Source: Sweltsa coloradensis
Lineage: Eukaryota; Arthropoda; Insecta; Plecoptera; Chloroperlidae
Direction: 5' to 3'
Assembly: GCA_024449915.1 (NCBI GenBank)
Contig: JAMZAV010001988.1
Span: 1 to 64,000 of the forward strand
Length of the DNA stretch: 64,000 bases
The notes beneath the pieces are model-generated. The model did not search any database. It was not told the DNA's origin and was given only the letters and a program-made list of their open reading frames with translations. Numbering within the stretch: position 1 is the stretch's first letter; each line of letters starts with the position of its first letter. The position numbers and the translations under genes are program-made. Positions 1 through 13,684 of the stretch are shown here, piece after piece.

Positions 1-1350
1 GACCGGGCCACTCATCTATCAAAAAATTTAAACGGTATTTCTCTTTTTCTGGTGTGTCATTATGCACTGGGGAACTGAAAAGCGTTTTTAAATTTCTTCT
101 AAAAAACTTATGGACCAAATAATTATTGGGTTGCGTTACTGGAAATATCCCAAAATCATAGCAGATGAAAATGGGGCATGATGCATTTGACTTGATGTGA
201 CTTTTGGTTGTCATTTAGGGACTACAGTGAAAATATGCAAACAAAAAAAGCAGAAAGAATCAAGTTTTAGGCCTAAGAACGTATTTTTAATTTTAATTTT
301 TACTTAAAAAGAAGCTTTAATTCAAATTCCAAAATATGGCCCACTAAAAAATCATGATAAAAATATGTAGGCTAGCCTAATACTAAAATTCTTCAAAAAA
401 GAATGCAAAACTCAAATTGTTTGCTCAAAATTAGCCTACCTTATTATTTAATTCGGGCCTGAAATGGTTAAATAGGCAAGTTCACCAAGTGGGGAAAAAA
501 ATATGGTTTACGATAATTCACAAGGGATCTTGAAATATTCTTAAAACATAACATTCTGAGAAAAGTTCAAAACTGAATGATTTAACAATAAAAATAGCGT
601 TTGATGTTACGAGTTACCTGAAAGCGCAACTTTTTGCTTGAAAACTAACTTCCTTTTATGTAAAGAGAAAAAAGCAGAATACTTACTATCGCTTTATGAA
701 ACTAGCATTGCGTTTATTTAAAGCTGGATGTTACAATTGTATTGTGCGACAATAAAATATCCATTTAAACTATTATACGTATTTTTGTTTGGGTAAATAT
801 TTCAAATCAAAATTAGGTCACTAGGCCCCTACATCATTTTTTTTTTACCTAAATAGGCCTATGGTATTTAATTTTGTTTACTTAAACCCTTAGGGCCATC
901 AGACAAAGTGTGGGCCCCTAATGGTTTTTAAATCCCAAAAAATATCTATTTTTATTTGGCCCCCTTTTTTGAGTACTGATTTTCAAAAATGACAAATTTT
1001 GAGTTTCCTCCCAGTTTGGGGTTATTTTGCGGGGGTAAAGGCCAAAGGGGACCCAGAATCAAAACAATTTCTTTTTCTCATGTAGGCCTACCTAGAGTGT
1101 TACTCCCAAAAGCATCTGTTTTGATACTTGGTCTCCTGTTTCATTGATTGGACTTCAAAAAGTAAAGAAAACACAAAAGTAACAAGGAAACTTGCCTTAG
1201 TTTAGGCCTATGCCTTCATATTTTTTTAAATTTGTTTTTGCATATATCTAAAGAACAATGCACTTCAAAAGTATTAATGCAAAAATGGATGTTGTAACTT
1301 AAAAAGCATGCGAATGGTAGCAATACATCCATTCAGATGTATAATGCAAC
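1..1350. other. AT-rich intergenic DNA, no gene seen
   Basis: Six-frame reading gives only short, compositionally driven open stretches. No splice-compatible exon, domain motif or structural RNA is visible. The text is dominated by A/T homopolymers with scattered GGCCTA words, which recur through the window. Confidence 0.6.
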
Positions 1351-1405
1351 AACAATTCAGAGATTAAAATGTACCCGTCATGATGGTCTAGTGGTTAAGA
1401 GCCTA
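1340..1405 (+). repeat. tRNA-like cassette head, interrupted
   Basis: This is the left half of the tRNA-like cassette seen intact near 14.8 and 33.7 kb. The left arm (ATTCAGAGATTAAAA) is followed by a pol III A-box-like head, TGGTCTAGTGGTTAAGAG. The similarity stops at the TTAA, where an unrelated repeat beginning GAGCC starts; the B-box half is missing. It is a transposon relic, not a tRNA gene. Confidence 0.6.
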
Positions 1406-1640
1406 ATGCATAGACAGGTTTCAGGCGCGGCTGCAGAGTGTTAGAAATAAAATAACAAGCTCTACAGTTATGTCAAAAATTAAAAAAAATTCAACATACT
1501 CAAAAAAAAATTTTAAACACATGGTTTTTTTGTCTATTTTTTTTTTTGGCGGTTTGCTTCGGAAAAAAAATGATAACTTTGGAATTTGATGATGAACTTT
1601 ACTGCATTGAAATAAGTAATATCCATTTTTCATGACGGCG
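1401..1640 (+). repeat. Dispersed repeat R (GAGCC end), TTAA-flanked
   Basis: This stretch begins directly after TTAA with GAGCCTAATGCATAGACAGG. It matches, in inverse orientation, about 23,995-24,252, which ends in GGCTC followed by TTAA. The two copies share the end, the CAGCCGCGCC-like core and the CATGGATACC/GGTATCCATG-like inner part with mismatches. A TTAA at the boundary suggests a TTAA-specific DNA element. No coding capacity is visible. Confidence 0.55.
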
Positions 1641-1689
1641 GTAAAAATTTTACTTTTCTGAACTGTGGTAAAATTTTGTATTGTTTAAA

Positions 1690-3390
1690 ACCAGGGTCAT
1701 AATCTTTTTAAATTACTCAGAAAAAGTTCCCAAAAAAAGGCTCAGAAGTAGGCCCAAAATGGGATTTGAGGGCTCCAAGTTCCGCGTCGGTGCTTGGGAT
1801 CGCAGTACGAAGCCGAAAAGGGCAGCTTTGACGTCATAAACAGTCTGATATCCCCACGTGAGGTAGGGCCTACCCCGTAAAACGAAAATGTCGACCCCTA
1901 CCATGACCCTTACCAGTGAAACTTACTTTTTTTTTTAGTTCTTTAAAATTTTTCCGAAACTGACGACGTAACCATAGAAATTTAATAAAAAGCTTTGTAC
2001 TTGGGAATAGGTACAGATTGTAAACAAAAAAACAAAAAAAGGGTAGTTTTTTGTTTCTAAAAAATCTTTTTTAAAAAAGCACTGCATCCACCGCTTGCTT
2101 GATGTTCAGAGAAAAAAAAAAAAACTATAAGAAATTATTTTTACTTATTTTATTATGCATGATTTTAGTAGTGAAGAAAAAATCGGTGACCACCGGTTTG
2201 ACCGGTACAGTACCTTTTTCATAACATTTGTACCGGTGCCCCAAGAAACAAATAAAAATTACGTTTTGTCCCGGTTTTGCAATTTTATGGAAACCCCGGG
2301 TTTTTTCTTAAAATACCGTGATGGAAAATAATTTTTTTAAAAAAAATATGCTCCTCTATATACTTTAAAATAAAAAAATAAAAAAAGTTTTTCCCCTTCC
2401 AAGAAGATTTTTCATTTTTCTAGGGGTTTGCGAGTATTAAAATGTTTTGGGGGAGGTGCCGGTCGCGCTCGTGTTGAAAACGTAAAAAACGTTAGGCCTA
2501 ACATTTTTGACGCTACCTTAAAAATGCTGAAAATTTACCATAATAAAAAATAATAAAGTCTTATGATAAAAATTTTATATTCTTTAGGAAATTTTTAAAC
2601 TTTTTGGGGAACAAAAAAAAATAAAAAATTTCCTATGGTTTTGCACAAACGCAAAAATGTACTTTTTATCAATTTTACTTTGTATTCAATGCCAATTTAC
2701 GAGAACTTTTGAAAACATTTGTTGGTTTTTATCGTCTTAAAACATGCTGTCCGTGTTTATAATATTTTCAACACAGAAATTATACGAAGTCGGAGATGTG
2801 CATGACTGCTTTTTGTTTGGGCTGCGCGTCTTTTTATTTCCGCTGTCGCGACGAGCACTTTTGGGAGAATATAACGCCAAACCGCTCTCTTTACCATTCG
2901 GCCAGTGGGAATGTCTTGGTGATTTAGCTGTGAAAAGTTTTTAAATGCTTTTTTAATTTCAGGTCAATTAAACATTTCTTTACGTTTTTTGTCAATCGAA
3001 GCAAATAAAGCAGGAACAAACTGCATGCGTCTTGCATCAAAAATATAATAATTTTTTTTTAAAACAGAGCGCTTCTTTTGAGGGAAATTTTTTTAAAAAC
3101 CTAATAGTGGGCCCAAACACTGTAAATACAATTTGGAAATTTTAAAAGTCCGTCGGTTGTATGCTACTGTAGCATACAAAAACTTTTTATTGTTGTTTGT
3201 TCGTGCTTAGAGATAATTTGGGTTTGTTATCCACAATAAAAAAAACTTGTAAAAATACAGCCCCTTACACACTCAAAAGAAAGAATCTAAAAAAATCACC
3301 TCAAATTGCTTGCTGTATAAGGGGCCTGATGTATACCCACCCCTTGCTGCGGCGCCCTAACGGGCCCCTAAATAATCAAGATAAATTCTT
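1690..3390. other. AT-rich DNA, no gene seen
   Basis: Long A/T runs and no coding signal. A 66-codon open frame at 2744-2944 has no recognisable domain or splice context and I do not call it a gene. The stretch 3260-3365 (CTTGCTGTATAAGG and GCGGCGCCCTAACGGG) matches a second copy at 51,660-51,735, so it is part of a dispersed repeat. Confidence 0.5.
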
Positions 3391-4330
3391 TTGGATAGCG
3401 TAGCGAGCGTAAAGGGGGAAGCGAAATTCCATTCTACTACACTGGAGAAAAAAAAACCGACTGTTTTTTTTTTTTTTTTTTTTCGTTTTATTATTGTGTG
3501 TCTGTGAACACGATTCCGGGTAAACCCATACCCAATTGCGATGAAAATTTTTTGGGGGACCTTTTAAAACTCTGAAAATTAGAATCACGATTCGAAAAAA
3601 CAAAACGAAAATTTTTTCTCATGAAAAATTTCAATTTTAAAAGATTTTTTTCGATTTTGTTTTTTTTTTTTTTTGTATTTTTTTTGTGTTTGTTAAAACC
3701 CATTCCGGGGTAAAAACCCAACTCCAATTGCGATGAAATTTCTGGAGTTTTTAATCTTGAACTTAAAACTGCCACGGGTTTTGACGCAATCGAAAGATTA
3801 TTTTTTCATTTAAAAACGCAATTTTTTACGATTTTTTTTTTTTTTTCTTCTTTTTTTCTGTTTTTATTTTTTTTTGTTTTTTAACACGATTTCCGGGTCA
3901 AAAACCCATACTCCCCAATTTCGATGAAATTTTATACGACCATTGAAAACTTTTAACTTAGAACTGCCCGTTTTTTTTGCGAACGGAAAATCATTTTTTC
4001 ATGAAAATCGCAATTTTTTACGATTTTTTTTTGATTTTTAAAAAATTCTTCGACTTTTAACACCTACATGCGTATTTGATTTAAATGATTTTTTTACAGA
4101 ACCATAATTTTATGAATTAAGATATTTTTTTTTGAAATTTTTAGTATATCGAAAAATTTTTTCTTATGAAAATCAAATTTTTTTGGGGGGTTTTTCTTTT
4201 TTTTAAAAATTCTTTGACTTTTAAAAAACCTATATGCTTTTTCCGAGTAATGAATTTTTCACGAACCTTTAATTTTATGAATTTAAATATCGTGTGAAAT
4301 TTGAGCGCAAAGAATAATTTTTCTTTTAAA
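3391..4330 (-). repeat. GATGAGC-family repeat, degraded, with internal tandem units
   Basis: The sequence starts TTGGATAGCGTAGCGAGCG and runs through the family's diagnostic words (ATTCCATT..ACTACACTGGAGAAAA, CACGATTCCGG, GCGATGAAATTT). The middle segment (CACGATTCCGG to CAATTTTTTACG) occurs about three times, near 3505, 3705 and 3890, so it is an internal tandem of roughly 190 bp. Homopolymers are much longer than in the cleaner copies at 14.9, 17 and 44.3 kb. Non-coding. Confidence 0.6.
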
Positions 4331-7250
4331 AAAACCCAAATTTTTTTGATGTTTTTTCTTTTTTTTTTAAATTTTGATTAATTAAAAAAAAAGGGGTTTT
4401 TTTTTTATTAAATTTAATTTTTAATTTTTAAAAAAACTGAAATTAGTTAATTTTTTTACCGAAAACAGAAAAACCGCAAACACTGGCAGCTCAATGCACC
4501 AATTACGCTCTCCAAAACGCGGGGGCTTAAGCGTTTTCCCAGTTATAGCCTAGCTGGTCGTATTAATTTCCCTAATATATTTCCCCAAAATTCCCTTCCA
4601 AATTTTTGTTAAACTGATCGAAAATTAATTTCATGGGGTGATGATAACTTTCTTAATGCATTACTAAATGCGTAAAATGTGTTTCAAAATCTATGTTTAT
4701 AGAATTGTACTAGGTTTACAACCAAAAAGGAAGTGTCCTAAATCAAGAAAGTAAACGATCAAAACTGTCTATTTTTGTGACGGAAATTGTTAGACATTTA
4801 GTCAGTTACGACCTGTACCAAAAAAACATGTTTTTTACTCGTATCTGTTTTCCCTATGAAAATACTATTGAAAAAATTAATGTGAAATTTCCACTATTCT
4901 TGCGTTGGGGTGTTGACAAATTTTTTGTGCTATTGAAAAAAAACAAAATACACCCATGGAACCCCCCAGAAACCCATTTACTCTAAAAAGCTGGAAGTGT
5001 CTGAAAAAATTTATAAAAGTGTCTAAGGCGAAAAGAGTTTAAGAAAAAAATAATGAGAAGAACCATGTACGGGCATCAAACCCTTCCCGGGGAATGTTTT
5101 TGCACCAAGCTGATATCTATTTCATTATTGTGAGGTTTAAACCTTATGCAATGAGCAAAATATGAGCAAACTAAAATAATTTATAAAAACAAACAGGTAT
5201 AGGCCCAAAATAGTATTAATAAAATTACCTTTTTAAATTTAAATTTTAATATTTAACGTGTTTTTGGGAACATCACAAAATTTTTGGTAGTTTAATACCC
5301 CCCAAAAAAAAAAAATTGCAAAAAAAAAAAAAAAAGCAGCCAAACTCTCCTTTTAAAAAGTTTGGCTGTGAAGTTTGGGGATATAGAATTTTACCCAAGT
5401 TTTCATTTTTTCCCTATTTTGGCATAGAAAAGAAGAAAGATTTTTTCCCCTTTTTGAAAAAGCGCTAACCCAAACCCCATTTTACCATCATTTAAATACA
5501 TGAAATTTTAAAAAAAAAATTTTCGCTGAATACATTATTTTCTCACAATAGTTTAAATGTGTGGAGGCGGGGTAAAAAAACCCATGTTTCGCTCCCAAGT
5601 TGGGCCCGGGAAAAAAAGGGGGAAAGGGAAAAAAAATGCAGACAATAAGGAGGGACCGGTCCCGGTCTGCCGCGGAGGGTCACTTTATATATTATTATTA
5701 TACTTTATTAGCGTTTTAAAAAAACTTGGCTCTGCAAAATAAAATGTTTTAAAAAATGTTTTTTGAGGGTTTAACATTTGAAATCCACAGGATTTGACAC
5801 CTTGGGGTTTACAAGACTGTGTTCAGCCCCATTATAGTAATTTACCATTTGTATGTGAAATATTTTAGTTTTTTAAAGGAATTGGTAAAATTTTTTTTTT
5901 TTTTAATTGGACGGGCATTTTTCCAGTTGCTAGGTTACAAGTGAGTTAAATTTTTTCTTTGAGTTTCTTTGAAAAAGATAATGTCACTAACTATTGTTTT
6001 TTAGACAGTTAAAAGTTTTCATGGCAGCTCATTTAATAAATTTTTAAAAAATGTTTAAGAAAAATGCGATAGGATACCCCGTTTTGAACTTTTAAATTTA
6101 CTTTTTCTTCGAAAGGTTTTTGGGAAAGGAAACTTTTGGAGAAATTTTTTTGACAACCCAAAACAAACAGAACGTTAACCTGAAAAAGTCTTAAATAAGT
6201 ATATTATCAAGAAGTAAAATAATTTCAAGAATAATTGGGGACATGGACATGAAAATAAAAAATCACTAAATGGAAAAAAAGGGTTTCGAAAACAGCCCTT
6301 TGCAAAACAAAAAGTTTTCAAAATTTTGATCAGTTAGGCACTAAAATTTCAGCATAATGTGTGTGATGGGCCTACACTTCCATGGAGAAGTTTCAAGTTC
6401 CCCTTCCAGCCCTTAAAAAGAAAGGAACATTTTCAAAACTTGAAAAAAAGGTCTTAGAACAAATTTGAATGAAAAAAAAATTTCTTAAAATAATTGAAAA
6501 ATCAGACAATATTGTAAAAAATTTAAAATCGGGTCCAGCTTTATAAGGATTTGTTGGATATTGCAATTCAAAAGTTAGCATATTGCAAAAGGAATTGTCG
6601 ATATAAATAAATTTAGACAAACTGCTGTTGTAACATCTGATTTCATTCTTTACAGTAGGCCTACCAGTGACCCAAGTGACACTGCGGTGAAAAAAAAAAA
6701 CCTTCTTTTTCCGGCAAAAACAAAGGCAAGGCCAATCACTTTTAAACGCAAACTGAATTCCCGTTCCCCCATCTACTCGAAGGGATTAAGCCGGGGCCCC
6801 AGGATGGGCCACCACCTTTTGCTCGTTCACTGATGAGGCTCTCAAGGAAAACAGCCTAGCTCCAAAAATTTTACAAAACCTAGTAATCGCGCTCAATGTT
6901 TTGGGTGCAGCTAAATTAAGCCAAACGACATCAAACCCTGGAAACCCATCCAGGCATCAACCTTTTTCTACAAAAACGCTAGAGTCAAGAATGATGACCC
7001 CAATGTATGTGTGTAGTGTTCCACTGTGGCAAAAATTTATCAACAGACGTAGCATTGGGGCAAATATCAAATTAGTATAAACTGCAAGGACTACCCAAAA
7101 AACATTCCCCTGCCCAATCGCTTACACCTCCATGCACACCGCAGTGATATAGAATGCAAGGACTTGGGGGAAAGAAGTAAACAGTGAATTTAAAAGAATT
7201 TTTTACTTACTGCAACCCACTTATGTTGGAGTAAAAAAAACTAAATTCCC
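4330..7250. other. AT-rich repeat-derived DNA, no gene seen
   Basis: No exon or RNA gene can be supported. A segment near 5330-5420 (GCAGCCAAACTCTCCTTTTAAAAAGTTTGGCTGTG, split by a few bases) resembles the arms of the large inverted repeat at 57.2-57.7 kb, so it is a diverged single arm of that family. Confidence 0.5.
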
Positions 7251-10200
7251 CAGCACCCATCGCCCCAAAGGGGCCTACCCCCCAACAAGCGGGGCCCATG
7301 CCCCCATCCAAACTTGTTGGCCAAATGTTTTAGTAGATTTGGAAACCCAAAACCCCTTTCCTTTAAAACTACACTTTCCCCCAAAATAAAAAATCACCAG
7401 TCTCAGCCCCGTCCTCCGGTCCGCCCCCATCCCTCAATAACAAAAAGGGCAGGGGCGGCCCTAGACATCAAAAGGGGCCAGCGTGGGGGCAATCTACTTC
7501 CAATTCGAATCCAAAAAAACTCTTTCCCATCCCCCACTAAAAGCATACCGCTCAGTCTACTATTGACAAAAATCCCTCCCACTCAACCCCCTTTTAAACT
7601 CCCTCATACAACCGCAAAACAAAAACCCCAGAATTTTTGGCCTAAAACAGTCACAGAGCCCCAAGGAAAAACCTATTGACGCCCCCCTTAAATTTCCCCC
7701 TCGTGCACTGTGTTGGGGGGGGATTTTGAAATGACCCAAAGGCTCGCGCAAGTTTCAAAAGTAAATTTGGCGCGTGGACCTCGTTAAAAAAGAAGGGGGT
7801 CGAAGCTGCAACCTCCAGCGGAAGGCAGAATCTTTTCTCCCTGAAAAATAAGCAGGTCTCGGAAGTAAACCGTTTGCACTAACCTAGAGCACCCTAAAAA
7901 ACCTCCGACCCTACTTGTTTTCTCCCCAATCGAAAAACTTGCCATCCCCCGCTTTGGGTGTGTCCTCGTCATTTTGGTACGGGCCCATTTGTCAAGGCCA
8001 TGATTGAAGACTTTTTCGCGATAAAGAACGAAATTTTTCCGTCTACACTCCAAAATGCCCTCGCCAAAACATCCAGTTTTGACCACGTATTTTCCCAAAA
8101 AAATTTTCTTTGTTCCTAGCAACGCCCCTTCAACCCCCCCCATGTTGGATGCCCTTTACTCCCCCAAAAACACAACCCCCCGCCCAGAGGCTCCCCTGAT
8201 GGATTTTAAGCGTTCTGCTGACCCAGCCTGCGTTACAGGGAAACCTCTCGCTGAGGGGGCCCCAAAATCCAAGGATGAAAAGGGCCCACCCAATCGTTTC
8301 CCTCCACGGATGGGGAGAACCACATACGAAAAGATAGATTCCCCCAGTCGCCCCCTCCCCCGCTGTGTGAGGGGGCCCCAAATTTGAGGAAGCCCAAAGT
8401 ACCCAATCCCCCTTTCCCCCCAACGGTCGAGGGGGATTTCACAGCTGAGCCACCGTGAAAAACCCGTTAGCGGGTCCATCCGAAACGACCCCCTTGGTAC
8501 CGGGGACTCTACCGGGGACTGCAACTGAGTTTTCCGTCGCAAACGGGAAAAAAACCCAAAAAATAAAAAAAAAAACTATTTTAATAAAAAAAAAATTTTA
8601 AAAAAAAAAAAGGCTAATCTCCACCCCAAACCCGTAACCACCCCCCAGAATCACTAAAGAACCACAAACCCCTTAATCACTCAAAAACGTAAATTTTCTT
8701 TTTGTCAGCCAACAAGTGTGCCAATTTTTCCAAACTAAGGTGGGACACAGTCAACCCTGATAATCCCCACTTTTTAAAGGCCTCAGCCACAAATACTACA
8801 ACCTCTCCAAAATCTGCCGACCCAGAAAAAAACCCAACAAATCAAACTGGCCCCAAAATGATTCCCCTTAAAAGCTTCCAACCGGAACAAAATCGAAGAA
8901 ATTTAGCTTCTAACCAAGCGCCTCTCCCTGATATCTTTTTTTCTCGGGGAAAACTGGGTTTCTCACACGAAATTAACCTTTTTGCATCTCCGGCTACGCT
9001 AATAGACTTTTTTCTGGTCCAAGTTCATCCCTGGAGGGGTTGCAAACCTTGCCAAACCCCACCTCAAAACCCCATTTTCCTCCCCTAAGTTTAAACCCTA
9101 ATTTTCACCCAGAAAATGTTTGAATGTGTGGGGAGGTTTTTAGGCGCCTCTCGGTATACTTTTTAATTCTCTCTTTACCGTTCCCCTCTTGGTGATTTAA
9201 AATACATTCTCTCCAAGCTTTTATGAAGTGCTCATCCTTCTCACAAAAAATTTCCCAAAGCAGACTTAGTCTTTTGCAGTGACCACAATGTGGGCTGCTT
9301 TTCCCAAAGCCATCCCCTATTAAATGCTCGATCTAGCCACTCCCAAATCATTGAAAAACCCTTTATCACCAACCCGTGTCCCCTGCCCCCTAGCAGCTCT
9401 CTTTTCGACAAATTTTCACTTCTTCCCACCCGCATTGTTTTCCGTCAGTCTACTGACCCTGGGGGGGGACCATCACTCCCCATTTCAACCTATTCTCTCA
9501 AAAATCAAACCCCCCCCCCCCAAAAAAGAAGGTAAAGAAAAAGTTCTTTTCCCTCCCAAAAATAAAAAGACAACTTTCTAACACGGCTAAGGCAGAAAAT
9601 TGGCAGTCACTGTCAATCCGGAGATGCAGATTACTCTTTTCTAGTTTTTCTTACCCCCCTTTCCTGTATCACTTAATATATTTCATTTCCCCCTAAAAAA
9701 AAAAATGTTTCCCCCTTCCCGCCCTGGGATCCCCCCAAAAACTGGTAAAACCCCCTGCTCCCCCCCTTTTTTAAAAAACCCAAACAATTTTTCAACAAAG
9801 GGGGGAAAAAATTCATCTGAAAAATTGAAGCAAAATCTCTTCGACTCCCCCTTTTTCGAATTAAAAACACCTCAAAACATTGGGGTTTATTTAAAAAATC
9901 CCCCCCCTAAAAAATCTCTCTTTAAAAATTTTTGCCCAAAAAATAAATTTTTTGGATACCATTACCTTTAATATTTTAAAAATCTGAACCCTTCCAAAAG
10001 CCCAATTTTCCCCCCCCTTAAAATCCAGACCCTTTTCGGGCCCCCAATTTCCCCCCCAAAAAATCAATGCCGAAATGGGGTTTGGCCAAAACCTCATATG
10101 GCAAGGGGGGGCCGGGCCCCCCAAAGTATGGAATTTTCCCCATTTCCTCCAAACCCCTTTTTATAATTTTCCCTAAAAAAAGAAAGTAAAATCTACCACA

Positions 10201-11465
10201 AAGGGAAAAAACTAAGGGAAACTTTAAAAGACCTCCCTCTTTTCCTCTTTTCCAAAAAAAAGAAATTTTCCCCTCCCCCTTTTCCAAAATTCACAAAATT
10301 TTCCCCCTTTTTCACCCCTTTTTTTAAAATAAAAAACAGGAACTTAGTTTTTTTTCCCCCCTTCATTGCTTTTGGGCAAAAGGGGCCACCCTTTTTCAAT
10401 GAAAAAACTTTTTCCGGATAGTACAAAATTCTTGGAAAACCCTTTTCCCATGGCATCCGAGGGCGCAATTATTTTCCCTTTTCTCTCCGGCCCTCTCAAG
10501 TCTAAAATCGAGCCCCGCAATTTGTTTTTATCGTCACCAAAAAACCGCTTCTTAAATCTCTGTCCCCATAGTTGTGGGATTCCCCAGGGTTCCATACTCG
10601 GCCCCTAGGCCCCAATCATAATTTTTAATGACCAGGCCACCTTTTTGGATGAGGGTACCACACAATATGCGGTGCTCCACCATTTGCTGCCCTACCTAAA
10701 CCCATCCCTCTCAGGCACTTGCCCCCTAAAAACAGCCCAAATGGGAAAAAAAGTCATCATACAGCCGAGACAAAACAACTCTACTCTCGCGCTCTAAAAA
10801 AGGTATACCCAACTTTTACACCCCCCAAAAAGATCCCCCCGGCTAGTCCCCTTTTCATCAAATTTGATATAATTTCCCCCCCCCGCATCCAGTGAAAAGT
10901 CCTTGGCCGCATTTACCCAAAAAAATGACTGGTTTTATCCCTGTTGCCAACAAAATTTTATCGGATGCTACTCTTCCGTAAACCAAACAAAATTTTTCAC
11001 CCCCATATCTTATTTTGGGCTACTTTGCCCAATCCCTTCTCATTATCCTTTGGGCCCGCTATTTTTTGGGGAGCCTCCCCCAAGCTAATAGAATATTTTT
11101 CCCCCAAAAGGAGCGATACCATTTATTTCGGGTGTCTCCAAAAAAACTCCTGTAGGGAGCTCTTTAAAGGGAATTAGGAATTTTAACTCTAGCATGCCCT
11201 CATCAGTTGCGCACTCTTTTTTGTACAAATAGTAACCCTTTTCCCCCCCCAATGGTCTGTGCACTGCCCAACACAAGAGCCCTCCTTCCATCTAGGGCCG
11301 CCCCACCACCTGGCCTTTTTTCACTAGGCCCAGAGTAAACCCTTTCCTCCCCCCTTTACCAACAAGCTCCCAGAAAAAATAAAAACCTCCCCCACCCTGC
11401 CCTCCTTTCAACACAAGTTAAAAATATATCTCACAGAAAAAAGCTTTTTTCGGTTAGTGACTACC
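7250..11465 (+). mobile_element. Decayed non-LTR retrotransposon (LINE), 3' part with RT
   Basis: This is a relic of a LINE reading left to right. Visible remnants are a reverse-transcriptase motif CGIPQGSILGP (10,574-10,606), matching the (V/I)PQGSxLGPxLF motif of CR1/L2/Jockey-type RTs, and a C-terminal end NKLPEKIKTSPTLPSFQHKL (from 11,364), the usual tail of ORF2 in those clades. A possible endonuclease SDH motif (CSDHNVG) lies near 9275-9300. Frames are broken repeatedly by indels, mostly at C and T runs, and there is an in-frame stop right after the RT motif. The strong C bias and inflated homopolymers are unlike the rest of the window. The 5' limit is uncertain, and the assignment of 7250-9200 to the same element rests on composition only. 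Confidence 0.7.
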
Positions 11466-13084
11466 TCTCAAAGTAAATAATAAACAATTATAAATAATGA
11501 ACAATTAATTAAATAAAAATAATAAACAATTATTATTCTAGCTAAATTCAGCAATAATGATAATCCCCGTTTAAAGTCCTGTTTCAAAGTCTACTGACAT
11601 TGTAAGTTGTAACATATGATAACTATTTTTTGTTATATGCCTCCATTCATTATGTCTATACTTTCATCTGTACCATTATCTTGTACCAATTGTAAATCAC
11701 CTCATTCAACAATTCTCTTCTCCAGTTATACTTCCATAAATTAATATTATTATATCAATGTCATTCTTATTTAAAATTCCACTTTTATATTACCCTCCAA
11801 TGTTGGCTTATCCACAAACAATTGTAACTAGATAACATCATATAAATTATTATTCTTCCCAAACCCATTGAGTGTGGGATTTCACAGTCCACAATTTTAC
11901 AATTATTACAATGTATTAATTTATTTTATTTTCATAATTTTTTTTAATTTACTTAATGTACATGATTACTCTGTAGTACTAGGATTACATAACTTATCTG
12001 TAAGTTACCTTAGGCTATTCCCCCTTCTCCTCCGGGAGTCAAACATGTAAAAATGTGCTGTCAAGATGATAAAGTTATCTATCTTATCTTTTCTCAAGGA
12101 TAGATAAACTTTAGTTACCCACCCACCCAGCAAGCCGGAAGTTTTTTCGTCGATTTTACGCAATATTTTAAACACAGAACTGGTTATCGGATCGGGCTGA
12201 TTTTTTTTTTGTAGATCATGAACCACATATCAGGTCATACACCGAGTTTCAAGATTGTAAATTTTTCGGGGGCGGGTGTGCAGATAGCTGAAAAACCCCC
12301 CAACTCGGGTGGGAGTAAACAGGGTCGAGTTAGCCATCGCCTAGCTGGCTGCGGGCGAACGACCGTCGCCCTAGATTACGTTCCAGAAGAAGCCATAAAA
12401 AGAATGTCATGCACATTTTAACATGCCTACGTGCTACATAAAAAATAATTTTTTGACGTGACATGTGTCAGAAAATTTAAGAAATTTGATTAAAATTTAT
12501 TACATATTTAAATTATGTTAGAAGTTTTATTGCCAATTTGTCTGTCAAATGTGTTCGGTTTGGCCCCGGACCTCACAGTGAATAGTAGTACTCTGCGGGG
12601 ACAGCGGAAGTAAATAAGACGCGCGGCCCGAAACAAAAACGCATGTCATGCACTATCTCAGCAAAACTTCGTAAAACTATCTGTGCATTGAAGTATTATA
12701 ACACATGTGACAGCATGTTTTTAAGACTGATAAACCAACATATGTTTTCAAAAAGTTTTCGTAAATTGGCATTTAATATCAAAGTAAAATTGATAATAAG
12801 TCACATTTTTTGCGTTTTAGACCAATTTAAATACTCCTAAACTATTTTTAATGGGTAAATGTGGGTATTCACTGGAACGGTCGATTCGTCTTCTAAATAA
12901 TCGTAAAAAAGTTATTGATTTAGAACAAAAGGATCAAAAGGGTGAAACGTCATGGGGGGAAGCGTTTGCGGCGCGCTCAAAACGGCATGTAGAACAAGGC
13001 GGATTCTTTTCGTATACGGTTTATGGTATGTATTTTGAATTAGGCTTTCTAAAAAGTATAATGTCATCTTGTTCTTTCCGCCGG
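11466..13084. other. AT-rich DNA, no gene seen
   Basis: TA-rich sequence possibly including the 3' UTR of the preceding LINE relic. Open stretches of 60-78 codons here have no domain, no splice context and no codon signal that I can recognise. Confidence 0.5.
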
Positions 13085-13330
13085 TAGGGGGCCAACTTTC
13101 ATAACTTGCCGTTGCCGCGCACGGATGCGAGAAAAGCCTTCGCCATTTGAGTAAATTTTCACTGGAAAGTTATAAAAATTGTTTCAGTCACAAATTATAA
13201 GTGAACAAAAAATAATGAATGAGTAAAAAAAAGTAAAAAAGTTTTCCCAGACGGGGCTCGAACCGACGTCCTCTCGCATGCAAAACAAGAGCTTTAACCA
13301 CTCGGCCAACAATGACCACGGTAAACGTGG
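13085..13330 (-). repeat. tRNA-derived SINE-like repeat
   Basis: On the reverse strand this carries a tRNA-like body (ACCACTCGGCCAA / CTCTCGCATGCAAAAC / GGGCTCGAACCGACG read on +) followed by TTTTTTAC..TCATTC and a conserved tail. The same family is seen at 20,300-20,600 (+) and 53,440-53,760 (+). The B-box region is conserved as a pol III promoter would be. It is a dispersed element rather than a working tRNA. Confidence 0.6.
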
Positions 13331-13514
13331 GGGTCTAGAGTGATATTTATACAGATGCACGATAACTTGCGATAAGCGTAAACATTTGTCATGACTATTT
13401 GGACACTTTTAATAGTTATAAAACGTTCTGTCGATATTTCTAGAGTGTAATTTACGTCTCTTTTCACAAGATGTACATTATAATTATTTATTTTGTCATT
13501 AAAAACTTCGGATG

Positions 13515-13680
13515 TGGCAGTCAGTCGCATGAAATCATCCAACTCGCCACCAAATAAATCTCGTGGTTTGAAAGTGGCTGGTAATGCGGGTAGCCTAGGA
13601 CCCAAGGGGAGGGAAAACGCAACTGTATTGGCAGAGCTACCGATAGCGGACGATTTAGTTTAGGTAGTCCCCCCGCAAAA
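13515..13680 (-). repeat. Dispersed repeat, inverse copy of 19,615-19,795
   Basis: Landmarks such as GGTAGCCTAGGACCCAAGGG, GCAGAGCTACCGATAG and the ATGAAATCATCCAAC side reappear in inverse orientation near 19.6-19.8 kb. No coding signal. Confidence 0.55.
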
Positions 13681-13684
13681 TTTA

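Noticed and set aside
7314..9088. Several 100-130-codon frames on both strands
   Set aside because: The region is C-rich with few stop codons by composition. The frames overlap each other, show no domain, and lie in or next to a LINE relic.
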